Shown: positions 38,046 through 47,803 of the stretch, in pieces | Position numbering within the stretch: position 1 is the stretch's first letter | Layout of the letters: each line of letters starts with the position of its first letter | NCBI GenBank assembly: GCA_030649935.1 | Contig: JAUSFN010000035.1 | Span: forward strand, 1-64,000 | Source of the DNA: Candidatus Planktophila sp. | GTDB taxonomy: Bacteria > Actinomycetota > Actinomycetes > Nanopelagicales > Nanopelagicaceae | Length of the DNA stretch: 64,000 bases | Direction of reading: 5' to 3' | Program-made: the position numbers and the translations under genes | The notes under the pieces: generated by a model | Told to the model about the DNA's origin: nothing | The model's input: the letters and a program-made list of their open reading frames with translations, nothing else | Databases searched by the model: none

Positions 38046-39026
38046 TTACGAAAGGCCGTCAAAAAGGCTTGTGACTGATCCATCTTCAAAGACTTCTCGG
38101 ATTGCCCGAGCTAAAAGTGGGGCGATTGAAAGAACTGTAAGTCCATCGAATTTTTGATCTTCTGATATTGGAAGAGTATTAGTTACGACAACTTCAGATG
38201 CCTTGCTCTCTCGTAAGCGCTCCACTGCAGGACCCGATAGCACAGCGTGTGTTGCAGCGATGATGACATCTTTTGCTCCTGCATCAAATAATGCCTCTAC
38301 CGCCTTTGTGATTGTGCCGGCAGTGTCGATCATGTCATCAATAACCACACAAGTTTGCCCTTGTACATCTCCAACAACTCGACCAACAGTCGCCTCATTT
38401 GGAATACGAGGGTCACGAGTTTTGTGAATAAAAGCAATTGGGCAGCCTCCCAAAAGATCCGACCAGCGTTCTGCTACTCGTACTCGACCTGAATCTGGAG
38501 ATACGATAGTTAAACGACTACGGTCGACTTTACTTCCGACATAATTCGCAAGCATTGGCAATGCAAAGAGATGATCTACTGGACCATCAAAGAAGCCTTG
38601 AATCTGCGATGTGTGTAAATCTACGCACATTAAGCGATCAGCACCAGCAGTTTTGAAAAGATCTGCCATCAATCGTGCAGTGATTGGTTCGCGCCCTCGA
38701 CTTTTTTTATCTTGACGTGCGTAACCATAAAACGGTGCTACAACCGTGATGCGTTTTGCAGAGGCTCGCTTTAGCGCATCAACCATGATGAGTTGTTCCA
38801 TGATCTGCTTATTAACAGGAGTTGTGTGACTTTGAATTACGAATGCATCGCATCCACGAACTGATTCTTCAAAACGAACAAAAATTTCGCCATTTGCAAA
38901 ATCATAAGCTGAAGTTGGTGTTAATGGAATGCCGAGTTCTGCGGCGACTTCATCGGCTAGTTCTGGAAATCCGCGACCTGCAAAAAGACGTAATCTCTTT
39001 TCGGAAGATAAACGAATCTCGCTCAT
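38046..39026 (-). CDS. prs: Ribose-phosphate pyrophosphokinase
   Basis: 326 residues; makes PRPP from ribose-5-phosphate and ATP for nucleotide, His and Trp synthesis. Seen: RLFAGRGFPELADEVAAELG at the start, the flexible/ATP loop YGYARQDKKSRGREPITARL (about 100-119), the PRPP-binding VDLHTSQIQGFFDGPVDHL, and the ribose-phosphate loop VVIDDMIDTAGTI (about 224-236). It lies 3 bp after glmU, so they are probably co-translated. Confidence 0.98.
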   Translation of the reverse strand: MSEIRLSSEKRLRLFAGRGFPELADEVAAELGIPLTPTSAYDFANGEIFVRFEESVRGCDAFVIQSHTTPVNKQIMEQLIMVDALKRASAKRITVVAPFYGYARQDKKSRGREPITARLMADLFKTAGADRLMCVDLHTSQIQGFFDGPVDHLFALPMLANYVGSKVDRSRLTIVSPDSGRVRVAERWSDLLGGCPIAFIHKTRDPRIPNEATVGRVVGDVQGQTCVVIDDMIDTAGTITKAVEALFDAGAKDVIIAATHAVLSGPAVERLRESKASEVVVTNTLPISEDQKFDGLTVLSIAPLLARAIREVFEDGSVTSLFDGLS

Positions 39027-39029
39027 TTA

Positions 39030-40448
39030 TTAGCCCTTCTTCTCTTTAGCTTCGGCCGCTAACGCTGACAGTGAACCCGCTCGCTTACGCATGACCCAAC
39101 CTAATACATTTCTCTGTTTAGCTCTGCCAACACCTATCGCACCAACTGGTACATCTTCGGTGATAACCGATCCTGCCGCCGTATATGCCCCGTCACCGAT
39201 AGTAATTGGCGCAACTAACATTGTGTCGCTTCCAATACGTACATGATCTCCGATATTCGTGTGATGTTTATTAACGCCGTCGTAGTTAACAAAGATTGTT
39301 GCAGCACCGATATTAGAGCCCTCTCCAATTGTTGCATCACCGACATATGAGAGATGTGGAACTTTAGAACCTGTTCCGACTGTCGAATTCTTAATTTCTA
39401 CGAAAGCGCCTGCTTTAGTGTTATCCCCCAAAACTGTTCCGCTTCGAAGGTATGTAAAAGGTCCAACAGTTGCACCTTCACCGAATTCAGTATCAGTGGC
39501 AATTGATTCCAGTATTGAAGCACCTTCTTTAACCACGCAGTCAGTCAAAGTTGTTCGAGGGCCAATGACGGCTCCGGCTGCAATCGTTGTTCTTCCTAAA
39601 ATAGCGCTACCTGGGTGCAGAGTTACATCACTGGAAATCGTTGCGGTTGCATCAATCCACGTAGTCGTTGGATCGATAATGGTGACTCCTTCGCGCATCC
39701 AGCGTTCATTGATTCGATCACGCAGTAGGGCAGCCGAGTCTGCAAGTTGTATGCGGTCATTGACCCCTAATATCTCCGTAAAATCATCGAGCAATATGGC
39801 TGCGATTGATTCTCCAGAACTCTTTAGAATTTCAATTACATCGGTCAAATACAGCTCACCTTGAGAATTTGAATTGGTGATCTGTCCAATTGCACCTGCT
39901 AACTTAGCTCCATCGAAGGCGTAGACCCCGGAGTTAATCTCAAATATAATTCTCTGATCTTCACTTGCATCACGCTCTTCAACAATTCGTAAAAGTTCAG
40001 CACTATCCCCACGAATAATTCGTCCGTACCCAGTGGGATCGGGATGCTCTGCAGTCAAAACCGAAGCCGCGAAATTTCCAACTGCGTGAGCCTCGAGAAA
40101 TGCCGCCAATGACACACCTGTAAGCATTGGAGTATCTCCAGCTAAAACTAAAACCGTGCCGTTGGAAGTGCTGCCCGCAAGCGCCAATTGAACCGCGTGA
40201 CCGGTGCCCCCGCGTTTTTCTTGAAAGACTGTCGTGGCCGAAGGTGAAATCTCGGCGATGTGCGCCTCAACGCTTTCTCGATTAGATCCAACGACGATTC
40301 GAATGTGAGAAGGCTCTAAGTGATTAACTGCCGTAAGTACATGTCCAATTAACGAACGTCCGGCAACGTGGTGAAGAACTTTTGCTTGACGCGATTTCAT
40401 CCGTGTTCCGTCACCTGCTGCCAGGATAATCACGGTTTCTACGGCCAC
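39030..40448 (-). CDS. glmU: Bifunctional GlmU: N-acetylglucosamine-1-P uridyltransferase / glucosamine-1-P acetyltransferase
   Basis: 472 residues; makes UDP-GlcNAc for peptidoglycan. The N-terminal pyrophosphorylase begins VIILAAGDGTRMKSRQAKVL (about 6-25), with EKRGGTGHAVQLAL and VLAGDTPML. The C-terminal left-handed beta helix (about 255-450) has hexapeptide repeats and the acetyltransferase region (LSYVGDATIGEGSNIGAATI). tRNA-Gln lies 15 bp upstream on the same strand. Confidence 0.98.
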   Translation of the reverse strand: MAVETVIILAAGDGTRMKSRQAKVLHHVAGRSLIGHVLTAVNHLEPSHIRIVVGSNRESVEAHIAEISPSATTVFQEKRGGTGHAVQLALAGSTSNGTVLVLAGDTPMLTGVSLAAFLEAHAVGNFAASVLTAEHPDPTGYGRIIRGDSAELLRIVEERDASEDQRIIFEINSGVYAFDGAKLAGAIGQITNSNSQGELYLTDVIEILKSSGESIAAILLDDFTEILGVNDRIQLADSAALLRDRINERWMREGVTIIDPTTTWIDATATISSDVTLHPGSAILGRTTIAAGAVIGPRTTLTDCVVKEGASILESIATDTEFGEGATVGPFTYLRSGTVLGDNTKAGAFVEIKNSTVGTGSKVPHLSYVGDATIGEGSNIGAATIFVNYDGVNKHHTNIGDHVRIGSDTMLVAPITIGDGAYTAAGSVITEDVPVGAIGVGRAKQRNVLGWVMRKRAGSLSALAAEAKEKKG

Positions 40449-40463
40449 GATGTCAGTCTATCG

Positions 40464-40535
40464 CTCCGCCACCAGGTATCGATCCTGGACCCTGGGCTTC
40501 AAAGGCCCATGTGCTAGCCACTACACAATGGCGGA
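40464..40535 (-). tRNA. tRNA-Gln(UUG)
   Basis: 72 nt. Acceptor TCCGCCA/TGGCGGA, discriminator G, D stem GTG/CAC, anticodon stem TGGGC/GCCCA with loop CTTTGAA (anticodon TTG), variable GGGT, T stem CCAGG/CCTGG with loop ATCGATA. Position 54 is A rather than the near-universal T. No CCA is encoded. Confidence 0.93.
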
Positions 40536-40588
40536 ACCTGTATTCTCCCTTATAAATGCCCATGCCTGTGACCATATTGCGTCAATAC

Positions 40589-41503
40589 TTATGTGAGAAC
40601 TTTTGCCCCCGCGACTGGTCCATATGCTCGTACCACGCTTCCTACTACGCCACTTGCCGTTAAAGCCACAGCTAAATCCAATGCTGCCTCCTCATCAGAA
40701 ACTAGAAATGCAACTGTTGGGCCAGATCCTGAAACTAAAGCGCCAAGCGCGCCATATTCTTGACCGACATCTAGAACTAAACGAAGTGCTGGTCGCAACG
40801 AACATGCAGCAGCTTGTAAATCATTAACAAGATTTTTCCCTACAGACTTTGGATCTGCTGCAAGAAGTGCTTGCATTAAAAGCTCATTTGTTTGGGGCTG
40901 CGAGATCTCCAATTCTGAGCGCAAGCGATCGCACTCACCATAAACGGCAGGAGTTGATAATCCCACAGAGGAAAGAGCCAGAACCCAGTGATACGTACCC
41001 CGAGAAAGTGCCGACGTTAATTGATCCCCGTGACCTGTGCCGATTGCCGTTCCACCATTTAACATAAATGGCACGTCACTACCTAACTTAGCGGCAATTT
41101 CCGACATTTCTTCGCGATTCATTCCAAGTGAATATAAATAATCGATGGCAATAATCATTGCTGCGGCATCGGCGCTACCACCGGCCATTCCGCCAGCTAC
41201 TGGAATTGATTTTTTAATTTCAATATGCGCATCAATATCTAAGTCATACTCTTTGGCCAATAATGCAGTTGCCATTAGCGCTAAATTACTCTCGTCTGTG
41301 GGAACTCCATGGGTTTGATCTCCAGTTATCGAAATACTTACCCCGCTCTTGGCCTCTGCGAGAGTTACTTTTACATCATCATAGATTGAGATGGCTTGAA
41401 AAACTGTTACTACGTTATGAAAACCATCGGCCTCGCGTGGACCAACCGAAAGCTGCAAGTTTACTTTTGCGGGCACGCGAACGGTGACGCTCTTTACTGG
41501 CAT
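40589..41503 (-). CDS. ispE: 4-diphosphocytidyl-2-C-methyl-D-erythritol kinase
   Basis: 304-residue GHMP kinase of the MEP pathway. The N-terminal substrate site reads VRVPAKVNLQLSVGPREADG (about 8-27), the ATP loop is PVAGGMAGGSADAAAMI (about 105-121), and motif 3 is GALVSGSGPTVAFL (about 254-267). Together with ispH at 5.1 kb it supports MEP isoprenoid synthesis. It follows rsmA by about 46 bp, in the conserved rsmA-ispE order. Confidence 0.97.
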   Translation of the reverse strand: MPVKSVTVRVPAKVNLQLSVGPREADGFHNVVTVFQAISIYDDVKVTLAEAKSGVSISITGDQTHGVPTDESNLALMATALLAKEYDLDIDAHIEIKKSIPVAGGMAGGSADAAAMIIAIDYLYSLGMNREEMSEIAAKLGSDVPFMLNGGTAIGTGHGDQLTSALSRGTYHWVLALSSVGLSTPAVYGECDRLRSELEISQPQTNELLMQALLAADPKSVGKNLVNDLQAAACSLRPALRLVLDVGQEYGALGALVSGSGPTVAFLVSDEEAALDLAVALTASGVVGSVVRAYGPVAGAKVLT

Positions 41504-41549
41504 GAATTGACCCTATTACTTTCCCTTGTTATTTGCAGATAAGTGATCA

Positions 41550-42386
41550 TCATGGCTCGGAAACAGAGGCGATTGAACAGAAACTTGAGATATCTAACGC
41601 CTCTCCACGAAGTGTGGGATCGACACTAGCTTTTAGCAAAATCTCTTCGGCCGCCGATGATGAACCAAAGAGAGGCGCTAAGGCAGATCGCAACATTTTG
41701 CGCCGTTGGGCAAATGCGGCATCGATAATTGCAAAGGTTTTTTTGCGAAGCTCCTCATCTCCTGGTGTGCTTCGTCGAGTAACTGAAACTAGTTTTGAAT
41801 CTACATTTGGAACAGGCCAAAACACTGAGCGAGAAATTGATCCAGCCCCTTTAACTTCGGCCCACCACGCCGCTTTTACCGAAGGTACTCCATACTCTTT
41901 TGTGCCAGGTCGCCCAGCTAATCGATCTGCTACCTCGGCCTGCACCATGACTACGCCGGTTCGAAGAGTTGGAAATCTTTCGAGCAAATTCAGCAAAACG
42001 GGGACCGAAACGTTGTAAGGCAAGTTTGCTACCAAAACTGTCGGTAGTACTGGTAACTCCTTCAACGTTAAAGCATCTTGATTGATGAGTATTAAATTTT
42101 CTGGATGCTCCCAATGTTTTGCAACAGTAATCGGAAGTTGATGCGCAAGTCTTGAATCTATTTCAACCGCTACGACCGATGCCGCGCTATGAAGAAGTGC
42201 CAATGTTAATGAACCAAGACCGGGGCCAATTTCGAGGGCGATATCATTTCCAGTAACTCCAGCGATTCGAACTATCTTTGTGCAGACATTTGAATCTATA
42301 ACGAAGTTTTGACCAAGAGATTTTGATGGCTTTAAATCTAATGCCGTTGCGAGTTCGCGAATCTCGTTTGCTCCAAGCAAGCTCAT
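41550..42386 (-). CDS. rsmA: 16S rRNA dimethyladenosine transferase (KsgA)
   Basis: 278-residue SAM-dependent enzyme that dimethylates the two adjacent adenines near the 3' end of 16S rRNA. Motifs: SLGQNFVIDSNVCTKIV (about 20-36), ALEIGPGLGSLTLALL (SAM motif I, about 50-65), and the catalytic NLPYNVSVPVLLNLL (motif IV). It overlaps tatD by 4 bp; in M. tuberculosis rpfB lies between these two genes and is absent here. Confidence 0.97.
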   Translation of the reverse strand: MSLLGANEIRELATALDLKPSKSLGQNFVIDSNVCTKIVRIAGVTGNDIALEIGPGLGSLTLALLHSAASVVAVEIDSRLAHQLPITVAKHWEHPENLILINQDALTLKELPVLPTVLVANLPYNVSVPVLLNLLERFPTLRTGVVMVQAEVADRLAGRPGTKEYGVPSVKAAWWAEVKGAGSISRSVFWPVPNVDSKLVSVTRRSTPGDEELRKKTFAIIDAAFAQRRKMLRSALAPLFGSSSAAEEILLKASVDPTLRGEALDISSFCSIASVSEP

Positions 42387-43243
42387 GGTGCAAACGACCC
42401 AAATATTCGCTCAGCATTATTACTCAACGCGAAGGCGAGCTCACCCAAATCATTTTCGCGTTCGATTGCCATAGCACGAACAATATTTGCAATTTGTGCG
42501 GGAGTGTTTCCCGCACCACGGTGTGGCATAGGCGCTAAAAATGGTGAATCCGTTTCAACTAATAATTGATCGATTGGAACAAGTTTGACTGCTTCGCGCA
42601 GTTCAGGGGCGTTTTTGAAGGTGAGTGTCCCGGCGAAAGAAAGTATGTAACCTCTTTCAATACATACTTTGGCCATTTCAACTCTGCCAGAAAAACAGTG
42701 AAAAATAACGTTATTCGGAGCTCCAACTTCAAGGAGCACTGACAAGACATCGTCATGAGAATCACGGTCATGAATCACCAAAGCTTTGCCCGTTTGTTTA
42801 GCTAATTCAATATGCCATTTGAATGACTCTTGCTGACGAGTATGAAGTTCCGGTGGAGTGCGGAAATAGTCCAATCCTGTTTCACCAATAGCGCGTACAC
42901 GTGGATGCTGAGCGAGCTCGGCAATAACTGCCCAGTCGGCATCTAGATCTGCGGCTACAGGTGCCTCGTTTGGATGTAGAGCCACCGCGGCTAAAACCGA
43001 TGTGTTCCACTTTTCAGCCGCAGCAACGCACCATCGTGACTGCTTCGCCGAATAACCCACCTGAACAATTCGATCAACATTTACCGATTTTGCTTCTGCA
43101 ATTAAATCTTCAACCTCTTGGGAATCGGGAGCGGTATTTGTAATGATCTCCATGTGCGCATGGGAATCAACGGTTGCAATGGGCAAGGGCTCTGGCAGTG
43201 GCGCACGTGGGCGTTCAAAATCCCGATTATGGCGATCTGCCAT
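42383..43243 (-). CDS. tatD: TatD family metal-dependent hydrolase (DNase)
   Basis: 286-residue TIM-barrel hydrolase. Metal ligands are in VDSHAHMEI (about 26-34), IGETGLDYFR (Glu), LVIHDRDSHDDVL, HCFSG and ETDSPFLAPMPHRGAGNTP (about 231-249). TatD proteins have 3'-5' DNase activity and possible roles in D-aminoacyl-tRNA or oxidative DNA repair. The N-terminus carries about 25 extra residues before the barrel. It lies 5 bp after metG, in the conserved order. Confidence 0.95.
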   Translation of the reverse strand: MADRHNRDFERPRAPLPEPLPIATVDSHAHMEIITNTAPDSQEVEDLIAEAKSVNVDRIVQVGYSAKQSRWCVAAAEKWNTSVLAAVALHPNEAPVAADLDADWAVIAELAQHPRVRAIGETGLDYFRTPPELHTRQQESFKWHIELAKQTGKALVIHDRDSHDDVLSVLLEVGAPNNVIFHCFSGRVEMAKVCIERGYILSFAGTLTFKNAPELREAVKLVPIDQLLVETDSPFLAPMPHRGAGNTPAQIANIVRAMAIERENDLGELAFALSNNAERIFGSFAP

Positions 43244-43248
43244 CTGGC

Positions 43249-44814
43249 TTATGCGCTGGTCTCTAATCGTGGAAATAGAACTGGAGTTCTACTGATAGTC
43301 GCACCCTCAGGAAGTTGACCCCATGCTGCAACATCAGCAATTTTTTGTGCAGAGAGTTCCCCCAACTTCTCACGTGCACCAAGACTCTGCCACAAAATTT
43401 CGCAGGTCGCCGGCATCACGGGATGCAATAAAACCGCAAGTGCCCGGAGTGATTCTGCGGTGTTATACAAAATCCCGTCGAGCTCAATTTTATTGACTTG
43501 ATCCTTAGCCAGAACCCAAGGCTCTTTCTCGGTAACGTAACCATTGACTCTCTTACAAAAATCCATAATCGCGAGAATTCCGCCTTGAAAATCTAATGCG
43601 CACATAGCTGCATCAGCCTTATCCACTGCGGTCTTAAGGGCAGCCTCTAAATCAGCAGCGTGGCTAACTACAGGTAAAACTCCACCACAGTACTTTTCAA
43701 TCATCGCCGCGCTACGCGATGCTAGATTGCCAAAATCATTTGCAAGCTCTGACGTATATCTCGCAGACATATCTTCCCATGAAAACGAGCCATCAGAACC
43801 GAATGGAATCGCACGTAGGAAGTAATATCGAAAGGCATCGACGCCAAAATGGTCGGTTATATCCTTTGAAACGATTCCTGTAAACTTACTCTTACTCATC
43901 TTCTCGCCACCGACCAAAAGCCAACCGTGTGCGAAAACCATTTTCGGTGTAGCCAGATTTCCCGCCATTAACATTGCCGGCCAAATCACTGCATGGAAAC
44001 GTAAAATCTCTTTTCCAATTAAATGAACATCGGGTGGCCAAACTTCAGCAAACTTTTTTCCGCCTTCGCTTTCAGAACTATCTCCGAGCCCGACTGCCGT
44101 GGCGTAATTGAGAAGTGCATCAAACCACACGTAAAAAATTTGATCCTTGTCCCACGGGACTTGAATACCCCAGTCGAATGTTGAACGTGAGATCGAAAGG
44201 TCGGTAACTCCGCTTTTAAGAAACGAAATTACTTCGTTGCGTGCGCTCTCTGGCTGGCATGTCTCAGGGTGTGCTTCGTAGTGCGCCAATAACGGCCCAA
44301 TAAAAGCAGATAGACGAAAAAACCAATTATCTTCTTTAATTATTTCAATTGGAGTGCCATGCATATTGCATAACCACTCCTCACCTTTGAGCGTTAAATC
44401 CCCAGGGATCTTGAATTCTTCACATCCAACGCAGTAAGGACCTTCGTATTTTCCCGCATATATATGTCCGGCGTCCTTTAAGCCTTGTAAAAATCTTTGA
44501 ACCCTTTCGGTATGGCGCACCTCTGTCGTACGGATGAAATCGTCATTAGCAATATTGAGTGCCCGCCAATTAGGTTTCCATTCTGTCTCAACGAGTTTGT
44601 CGACCCACTCCTGTGAAGAGATTCCATGAGTCTGCGCAGTGCGCATAATCTTTTCGCCGTGTTCATCGGTTCCTGTTAAGAACCAGACCGATTCGCCCTT
44701 CTGGCGGTGCCAACGCGTGAGCACATCACCGACAACGGTCGTATATGCATGCCCAATATGAGGAGCATCGTTGACATAATAAATTGGCGTCGTCACATAG
44801 AAGGATTTAGTCAC
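43249..44814 (-). CDS. metG: Methionyl-tRNA synthetase
   Basis: 521-residue class I aminoacyl-tRNA synthetase. The HIGH-type motif is in YVNDAPHIGHAYTTVVGDVL (about 13-32, HIGH), the KMSKS motif is KMSKSKFTG (about 304-312), and the zinc-knuckle region is CVGCEEFKIPGD with a later CNMHG. It has no C-terminal tRNA-binding appendix, so it is the short form. It overlaps rsmI by 4 bp. Confidence 0.98.
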   Translation of the reverse strand: MTKSFYVTTPIYYVNDAPHIGHAYTTVVGDVLTRWHRQKGESVWFLTGTDEHGEKIMRTAQTHGISSQEWVDKLVETEWKPNWRALNIANDDFIRTTEVRHTERVQRFLQGLKDAGHIYAGKYEGPYCVGCEEFKIPGDLTLKGEEWLCNMHGTPIEIIKEDNWFFRLSAFIGPLLAHYEAHPETCQPESARNEVISFLKSGVTDLSISRSTFDWGIQVPWDKDQIFYVWFDALLNYATAVGLGDSSESEGGKKFAEVWPPDVHLIGKEILRFHAVIWPAMLMAGNLATPKMVFAHGWLLVGGEKMSKSKFTGIVSKDITDHFGVDAFRYYFLRAIPFGSDGSFSWEDMSARYTSELANDFGNLASRSAAMIEKYCGGVLPVVSHAADLEAALKTAVDKADAAMCALDFQGGILAIMDFCKRVNGYVTEKEPWVLAKDQVNKIELDGILYNTAESLRALAVLLHPVMPATCEILWQSLGAREKLGELSAQKIADVAAWGQLPEGATISRTPVLFPRLETSA

Positions 44815-45653
44815 GTGCTCATCTTATTCGCATCGACCACGGCGGCATAAACTAAGCGCTTTGCGATACCGAACTCTTGTGCCACCGATGCAATGGCCGA
44901 TTTTCGATCCATGCCAGCGTTTTCAAACTCACGCACTCGACCCACCATTTCTTCGGCCGTCATTGCCGCCGAATTAACTGAAGCTCCTTCGATAACTAGA
45001 GTTATTTCCCCTAAGACCTCATTGGTATCTGCCCATGTTGAGAGCTCAACCAGAGTACCGCGAATTGTTTCTTCGTATCGTTTTGTCATTTCACGGCAAA
45101 TTGCACCTCTACGTTCAACACCGAAAATTGAAATCGCATCTTCCAGCGAATCACCCAAACGGTGTGGAGCCTCAAAGAAAACCATTGTGCGCTCCTCGTG
45201 GCGCAGTTTTTCAAAGGTTGCTAAACGTGCACCAGATGCCCGCGGCGGGAAGCCTTCAAAAGTAAAGCGATCGGTTGGTAGCCCCGAGAGGGCAACGGCC
45301 ATGGTCACCGCACTTGGTCCAGGAATCACACGTACTTCTATGCCGTTTTTTATCGCCTCTCGCATTAAGCGAAATCCTGGATCACTAATAGTGGGCATAC
45401 CAGCATCTGACACTACCAAGACGGTAGCCCCAGTTTGGAGCTCGTTTAGCAGTTCGCGAGTGCGCTCTTCTTCATTGCCTTCAAAAAATGAGAGAACTCT
45501 GGCTGAAAAACTAGTTTCCATATCTGAGCACAATCGGTGAAATCTCCTCGAATCCTCAGCTGCAATTATCGTTGCGTTTTCAATAGCCGCTTTTAAGCGT
45601 GCGCTCGCATCACCAAAATTGCCCAGCGGGGTCGCCGCCAATATCAGAACCAT
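44811..45653 (-). CDS. rsmI: 16S rRNA (cytidine-1402 2'-O)-methyltransferase RsmI
   Basis: 280-residue tetrapyrrole-methylase-fold enzyme. Motifs are LAATPLGNFGDASARL (about 5-20), IIAAEDSRRFHRL, VSDAGMPTISDPGFRLMRE (about 80-98), RVIPGPSAVTMAVALSGLP (about 106-124) and FFEAPHRLGDSLED. The canonical HTH-like C-terminus (VGRVREFENAGMDRKSAIAS) is present. It diverges from the mannosyltransferase gene across 50 bp. Confidence 0.97.
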   Translation of the reverse strand: MVLILAATPLGNFGDASARLKAAIENATIIAAEDSRRFHRLCSDMETSFSARVLSFFEGNEEERTRELLNELQTGATVLVVSDAGMPTISDPGFRLMREAIKNGIEVRVIPGPSAVTMAVALSGLPTDRFTFEGFPPRASGARLATFEKLRHEERTMVFFEAPHRLGDSLEDAISIFGVERRGAICREMTKRYEETIRGTLVELSTWADTNEVLGEITLVIEGASVNSAAMTAEEMVGRVREFENAGMDRKSAIASVAQEFGIAKRLVYAAVVDANKMST

Positions 45654-45703
45654 GGTTACATCATCTCAGTAAATTAACCAACTAAGCGCATACGATTACG
45701 CAT

Positions 45704-46978
45704 ATGGTCGCCGCCCTTGCCCCTTTACTCATTGCTATTTTCTCTTTAGCGCTTCGATTGATCAATCTAGGTAGGCCTAAAGGTTACATATTTGATGAGG
45801 TCTATTACGTCGATGGTGCTAGAGATTTCTTGAAATTTGGCGTTGAAGTTGCGGGTAACAAACCTGAATTCATCGTTCACCCACCCGTTGGGAAATGGTT
45901 GATTGCAAGTGGTATCAAGATTTTCGGAGACAACGAATTCGGTTGGAGATTTGCCACTGCATTAGTTGGCACATTGTTAATTCTTCTCTTTGCGCGTTTG
46001 GTACATATTCTCTTCTTCTCGCCATTACTTACCGCGATGGCTGCAGCTCTTATGGCAATGGATGGATTATTGTTAGTCCATTCTCGGACAGCGTTGTTAG
46101 ATTTGTTTTTAACGTTCTTTGTCCTGCTTGCGGTGTATTTATGGCACCGTCAAAGACATTGGTATGCCGCAATTGCAATTGGTTTAGCAATGGGTACTAA
46201 GTGGAGTGCTCTATATTTTTTGCTAGCGATGGCACTTGTTTCACTGTACAGAGTTTTTTCATCTTATTCCGGTCGAAAATTAATCCGCCCTTCACTGATT
46301 ACGTTTGCGCAGTACGGTCTTCTTCCAATTGTTGTTTATGTAAGTACATGGAGTGGCTGGTTTATTAGTAAGCGTGGATGGGATCGGAGTTGGTCCTCAA
46401 ATGTATTACTATCCTGGTGGCATTACCACGCCGAGATGTTGGGATTTCATACTGGCCTGACTGAAAAACATCCTTATCAAGCAAACCCTTGGAGTTGGAT
46501 GATTATGGGGCGACCAACATCATTCTTCTATGAATCTCCGCAGGGATGTGAATCTAAGAACTGTGCGCAAGAGATTCTGGCAATAGGAACACCGATTCTC
46601 TGGTGGTTTGGCACAATCGCAGTTGCCGTCGTGATTGGTTATTGGATTCTTTCATTGTATCGACGAAGTACCGAAGCAGCATTAAATCTAACCGTTCTTG
46701 GAATCTTCGCGGGCTATCTTCCTTGGTTCTTTTTCCAGCAACGCACTGTATTTGCCTTCTATGCAATCATTTTTGAACCTTTCGTGCTATTAGCACTTAT
46801 ATACTGCGCCAAACTCATTCTAGATAGTGCAATGCAACCTCGTATGTCAATAGCACTAGTGACGACTGTAATGATTTTAATTTTCCTCAATTTTATTTAT
46901 TTTTTACCACTTTTTACTGGAGAGATTATTAATTACGATGAGTGGTTGAAGCGAATGTGGTTTAGCTCTTGGATCTAA
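45704..46978 (+). CDS. pmt: Dolichyl-phosphate-mannose-type protein O-mannosyltransferase (GT39)
   Basis: 424-residue polytopic GT39 enzyme that transfers mannose from polyprenyl phosphate to secreted proteins. The first external loop carries the catalytic acidic pair Asp31-Glu32 in GYIFDEVYYVDGARD, followed by VHPPVGKWLIASG and the second loop WHYHAEMLGFH. About ten helices are visible. It is shorter than mycobacterial Pmt (about 500 residues as I recall), mostly from a shorter N-terminus. The position next to rsmI matches M. tuberculosis. Its stop abuts the convergent SepX/GlpR-like gene with no gap. Confidence 0.92.
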   Translation: MVAALAPLLIAIFSLALRLINLGRPKGYIFDEVYYVDGARDFLKFGVEVAGNKPEFIVHPPVGKWLIASGIKIFGDNEFGWRFATALVGTLLILLFARLVHILFFSPLLTAMAAALMAMDGLLLVHSRTALLDLFLTFFVLLAVYLWHRQRHWYAAIAIGLAMGTKWSALYFLLAMALVSLYRVFSSYSGRKLIRPSLITFAQYGLLPIVVYVSTWSGWFISKRGWDRSWSSNVLLSWWHYHAEMLGFHTGLTEKHPYQANPWSWMIMGRPTSFFYESPQGCESKNCAQEILAIGTPILWWFGTIAVAVVIGYWILSLYRRSTEAALNLTVLGIFAGYLPWFFFQQRTVFAFYAIIFEPFVLLALIYCAKLILDSAMQPRMSIALVTTVMILIFLNFIYFLPLFTGEIINYDEWLKRMWFSSWI

Positions 46979-47755
46979 CTACTCATTAGAGGCTCGAGAC
47001 TGATTCAAACGTTGAACTGCCTCATCGGCAAGTTGTTGATCAAATATCTCATTGCGTGATGGAGCGGTCGCGGCCAAAGCTTCGCGCTCGAGACGCTCCT
47101 GCTCCTCACTCCATGCTCCTGGAGTAGTTAAATCGATTACTCGTTTTGGAACTATTGCCTTCGGAGCGCTTACATAAGTGGGGACAGGAACTTCAGCTGG
47201 TTGCCAAGCATTACGCATGCTCGCAGTTCCTTGAGGCAATATCACAACGCCTTTAAGTTCGCGCTCAGATAATGGGACCCAATGTTCTTGGGACGGCTTA
47301 GGTGTAACTACCCCAACAAGATTAGTTGCCGAGACTCCAGAAGTTCTTCTATGCAATTGCTGTATACGACGATGCTGAATTCGCTCAGCGACACTTTGCC
47401 GTCGAACGTTTGCAACATAAATCAAAATACCAGTTGCAGGAACAAGTGCATACAAGAAAGGCATCGTATTCATAAACCCACCCACAAGCGTTGATATTAG
47501 TGAAAAAGTTAGTAGAACAAAAATTATTCGTCTCTGCAGAAGTAACTGTGCAATTTTTGCTTCACGATCTAAATCAATATGGAGAAGTCCACCGCTTTGA
47601 CTTGTGTGCGTTGAAGAATTCGCAACAACGGTCAGAGCAACTTTAAACCGCTCAACTGATTTACCAGAAAACTCGTTCCGGTCATGGATCCAACGGGGTG
47701 CAAAATATGCGACCCACATGCCAATGATCGCAATATAAATTAGTCCGGAAGCCAT
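46979..47755 (-). CDS. SepX/GlpR-like membrane protein (divisome-associated)
   Basis: 258 residues: a short N-terminal helix (SGLIYIAIIGMWVAYFAPRW, about 3-22), a basic linker, two more helices (about 73-108), a basic stretch (RIQHRRIQQLHRR) and a Pro-rich cytoplasmic tail with VPLSERELKGVV and an acidic end. The N-terminal signature and the neighbourhood (rimJ, moeA-like) match the actinobacterial SepX/GlpR family, known from Streptomyces SepX and Corynebacterium GlpR. There GlpR is the membrane receptor of the gephyrin-like protein Glp at the divisome. Homology here is by pattern and synteny, not by search. Confidence 0.8.
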   Translation of the reverse strand: MASGLIYIAIIGMWVAYFAPRWIHDRNEFSGKSVERFKVALTVVANSSTHTSQSGGLLHIDLDREAKIAQLLLQRRIIFVLLTFSLISTLVGGFMNTMPFLYALVPATGILIYVANVRRQSVAERIQHRRIQQLHRRTSGVSATNLVGVVTPKPSQEHWVPLSERELKGVVILPQGTASMRNAWQPAEVPVPTYVSAPKAIVPKRVIDLTTPGAWSEEQERLEREALAATAPSRNEIFDQQLADEAVQRLNQSRASNE

Positions 47756-47803
47756 GATGTATAAAGATAAGGGTGAATCCCATATATTTCGGGGATTTAG
47801 GTA

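Noticed and set aside
44893-45540. 215-codon open frame antisense to rsmI
   Set aside because: Same reasoning: complete overlap with a clear RsmI gene and composition typical of a complementary-strand shadow.
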